Assembly: GCA_023389425.1 (NCBI GenBank)
Contig: JAEWEK010000252.1
Coordinates: 1-15,488 of the forward strand
Reading direction: 5' to 3'
Source of the DNA: Pseudomonadota bacterium
GTDB lineage: Bacteria; Pseudomonadota; Gammaproteobacteria; Burkholderiales; Burkholderiaceae_D
DNA: 15,488 nucleotides
The notes beneath the pieces were generated by a model. That model worked only from the letters and a program-made list of their open reading frames with translations. It was not told where the DNA came from and searched no databases. This document shows, piece after piece, positions 13,641 to 15,488 of the stretch; position 1 is the stretch's first letter, and every line of letters starts with the position of its first letter. Made by a program: the position numbers and the translations under genes.

Positions 13641-14570
13641 ATGAGACTCAATAAAAAACTCGGCCTGCTTGCGAGCGGCCTCGTGTTCGCGGCAGTCAGC
13701 CATGCAGGCCCGGTTCAAGTGACGGGCAACTCGCAATTCAGGCCGACCGGCAAGGGCTTCGGGGAGCTCGACAATGTGGCGACCCAGGCTTCCGCGGGCA
13801 AGGCCGGCGGCGGCGGCTCCACCAAAAACCTGACCCTCCATAGCGGTAACCCGATGATCGGCCCGATCAAGATGTACTACATCTGGTACGGCAGCAACTG
13901 GGACACGGCGTCCAAGAACCTGTTGACGACCTGGGGCAACAATATCGGTGGCTCGCCTTACTTCAACATCAACACCACCTACTACGACCACTCCAACGTC
14001 CATGTGACCAACAGCGTGACCCTGGCCGGGCAGACCAGCGTGGGCTATACCTACGGCACCAACCTGACCGATGCCAACATCCAGTCGATCGTCACCGACG
14101 CCATCAACTCGGGCGCGGTGCCGAAAGACACCAACGGCGTCTACATGGTCCTGACCGACAAGACCGTCGGCGCATCGTCGGGCTTCTGCACCCAGTACTG
14201 CGGCTGGCACACCCACGCCAGCATCGGTGGCGCGGACATCAAGTACGCCTTCGTCGGCAACGCCGAAACCCAGTGCGCATCGGCTTGCGGCGCGACTTCG
14301 CCGTCGGTCAACAACCTGCCGGGCGCCGACTCGATGGCGTCGATCATGTCGCACGAGCTGGAGGAAGCCGTCACCGATCCGCAGCTGAACGCCTGGTACT
14401 CGAGCTTCACCGGTTACGAGAACGGCGACAACTGCGCATGGAACTGGGGTACCACGTCGACCGCGTCGAACGGCGCCAAGTACAACCAGACCCTGGGCGG
14501 CACCAAGTTCCTGATCCAGCAAAACTGGGTGATCGCATCGACCCAACAGTGCCTGCAGCACTATCCCTGA
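13641..14570 (+). CDS. Exported EXORDIUM-like (phosphate-induced Phi_1 family) protein
   Basis: A 309-residue protein with signal peptide MRLNKKLGLLASGLVFAAVSHA and a Gly-rich linker (52-60). The domain starts PMIGPIKMYYIWYGSNW (71-87), as in plant EXORDIUM proteins. The second half repeats their signature layout: GFCTQYCGWHTH (181-192), YAFVGNAETQC (202-212), a Gly/Pro loop, SHELEEAVTDPQLNAWY (237-253), ENGDNCAW (260-267) and a terminal FLIQQNWV...C. Six cysteines (183, 187, 212, 216, 265, 304) suggest disulfides. HELEE (238-242) recalls a metallohydrolase motif but is not a canonical HExxH. In plants the family is cell-wall-located and linked to growth; the bacterial role is not established. 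The ATG at 13641 has GGAG at 13627-13630. Confidence 0.83.
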   Translation: MRLNKKLGLLASGLVFAAVSHAGPVQVTGNSQFRPTGKGFGELDNVATQASAGKAGGGGSTKNLTLHSGNPMIGPIKMYYIWYGSNWDTASKNLLTTWGNNIGGSPYFNINTTYYDHSNVHVTNSVTLAGQTSVGYTYGTNLTDANIQSIVTDAINSGAVPKDTNGVYMVLTDKTVGASSGFCTQYCGWHTHASIGGADIKYAFVGNAETQCASACGATSPSVNNLPGADSMASIMSHELEEAVTDPQLNAWYSSFTGYENGDNCAWNWGTTSTASNGAKYNQTLGGTKFLIQQNWVIASTQQCLQHYP

Positions 14571-14606
14571 GTAGGGTTTGGTCTGGCGATGTAAGCTAGA
14601 CTGGGA

Positions 14607-14640
14607 CGGCAGCCGCGGGCACGCTCCGCGGCTGCCGGTT
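14607..14640 (+). terminator. Terminator of the EXORDIUM-like gene
   Basis: A perfect 12-bp GC-rich stem (14607-14618 with 14626-14637) has a 7-nt loop and lies 36 nt after the stop. Only a short T-run (GTTTG) follows, so efficiency is uncertain. Confidence 0.65.
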
Positions 14641-14658
14641 TGCGTTCAACCTTTGCCG

Positions 14659-15183
14659 ATGCATATGAAACGACTTTATATTCTTGCGGCCTCGCTGGCC
14701 TGCGCGAGCGCGATCGCGGCCGGACAGGCCGATGCGCCGAAGCGCACAGTGCCCACCATGACGCGCAATGTGCTGACCTTCACCAATCTTGAAAACGACT
14801 GGGCCGACGCTGTCGCCCGGCGCGACAACGCCGCGCTCGACAAACTGGTCTCGGACCGCTTCGAGCTGCGCAGCAGCGCGGCCCCCGGGGTGCCGGTGCC
14901 GCGTGCGGAATCGCTCAAGCAATCGCTGTCGCTCGCTCCGTTCAAATCGGCGGTGACGCAAATGGCGGTACACGAGTATCCCGACCTGATGGTGGTGAGC
15001 TTCCTCTGGAATATCGATGCGAACGATGCCAGCCTGGCGAAGAAGGTCTTCGTCATCGATACCTGGAAGCGGAACGGCGATGGCTGGCAGGTCGCGGTCC
15101 GCTACGCCGCGCCCGTCGATGCGGCCGCCAGGGTTCCAGGTGCCGCAATCGCGGCCACGCAGGCGATCGAGAAGAAGTACTGA
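14659..15183 (+). CDS. Exported NTF2-like / DUF4440-type protein
   Basis: A 174-residue protein with a signal peptide (MHMKRLYILAASLACASAIAAGQA). The mature domain (LENDWADAVARRDNAALDKLVSDRFELRSS, then AVHEYPDLMVVSFLWNID, then FVIDTWKRNGDGWQVAVRYAAP) follows the DUF4440/SnoaL-like NTF2 fold: a helix pair followed by a curved sheet ending in a Trp-rich strand. No catalytic set is evident. Two ATGs (14659 and 14665) are possible and neither has a Shine-Dalgarno; an in-frame ATG at 14578 was rejected because it would translate the terminator. The stop overlaps the start of the next gene by one base. Confidence 0.85.
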   Translation: MHMKRLYILAASLACASAIAAGQADAPKRTVPTMTRNVLTFTNLENDWADAVARRDNAALDKLVSDRFELRSSAAPGVPVPRAESLKQSLSLAPFKSAVTQMAVHEYPDLMVVSFLWNIDANDASLAKKVFVIDTWKRNGDGWQVAVRYAAPVDAAARVPGAAIAATQAIEKKY

Positions 15184-15488
15184 TGCGCGCTCCCAGACTT
15201 GTCGACGCACTGTTCGACAGCAAGCTCGCGCTCGGGGCGGCGGGGGCGGGCGCGGTGGCGATCGGCGTGCTTGCGGTGGTGCTGTGGCAGGGACCGGCCG
15301 AGGCGCCGGCGCAGGCGTCCGCGCCGGTCGGCACATGGAACGACCCGGTCGGCCCGGGCCTGCTGCGCAGCGGGGCAGCGCCGGCCGGCGGTCCGTTCGA
15401 AGCGCAAGTGCCGCGCGATGCCAGGATCGCCGTCGCCGCGCCGGGGCCCCGCCTGCCGGCCCACGCCCAGCGCGGCGGGATGGATGGG
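15183..15488 (+). CDS. N-terminus of a membrane-anchored protein, cut by the window end
   Basis: The ATG at 15183 overlaps the preceding TGA (TGATG), so the two genes are probably translated together. The 102 codons seen encode a short cytoplasmic N-terminus, one membrane helix (about residues 15-36, LALGAAGAGAVAIGVLAVVLW), then an Ala/Pro/Gly-rich periplasmic stretch. The frame is open to the last base. No domain is recognisable yet, so the function is unknown. Confidence 0.6.
   Translation, partial: MRAPRLVDALFDSKLALGAAGAGAVAIGVLAVVLWQGPAEAPAQASAPVGTWNDPVGPGLLRSGAAPAGGPFEAQVPRDARIAVAAPGPRLPAHAQRGGMDG

Overview
The window is high-GC, densely coded DNA. Its gene content fits a beta-proteobacterium of the Oxalobacteraceae type (Massilia, Duganella or Janthinobacterium-like). 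The signs are PaaZ, a secreted cyanophycinase, an M64 peptidase, many short signal-peptide proteins, and intergenic REP-like hairpins whose translation reads MGPRLRGDD on one strand and VPAQAGTH on the other. The genus is inference. There are no rRNA, tRNA, CRISPR, phage or transposase genes.

Layout: (1) 1-2692, plus strand: paaZ (phenylacetate ring opening), bracketed by two REP-like hairpins, then a small cupin protein. (2) 2700-4700, minus strand, converging on the cupin: a four-helix membrane protein and an XRE-type regulator separated by one base, then a secreted HSL-type alpha/beta hydrolase whose stop codon overlaps the start of a 75-residue uncharacterised protein. (3) 4787-6184, minus strand: argH. 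A perfect 14-bp inverted repeat lies between argH and the membrane-protein gene. (4) 6319-12247, plus strand: a periplasmic NTF2-like protein, a GNAT acetyltransferase, a secreted cyanophycinase, a TPR protein with an unusual His/Cys set, a 43-residue membrane protein, and a secreted M64-type metallopeptidase. (5) 12393-15488, plus strand: an exported Lys/Ala-rich repeat protein, a 654-bp non-coding stretch full of dyads, an exported EXORDIUM (Phi_1)-like protein, an exported NTF2/DUF4440-like protein, and the start of a membrane-anchored protein cut by the window edge.

Much of the window encodes exported proteins: hydrolase, two NTF2-like proteins, cyanophycinase, TPR protein, M64 peptidase, Lys-rich protein and EXORDIUM-like protein. 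Cyanophycinase and M64 suggest extracytoplasmic polymer or peptide breakdown, but nothing shows that these genes form one pathway.

The most interesting signals are regulatory or concern poorly described families. Two neighbouring minus-strand genes each have a hairpin that covers the Shine-Dalgarno and ends at, or one base before, the ATG. The membrane/XRE pair has a strong operator-like dyad. The EXORDIUM-like gene has a possible leader of about 340 nt with several hairpins and a 28-codon upstream ORF. The TPR protein carries clustered HxxxHxxE, HxxHxxxH and CxxC motifs.
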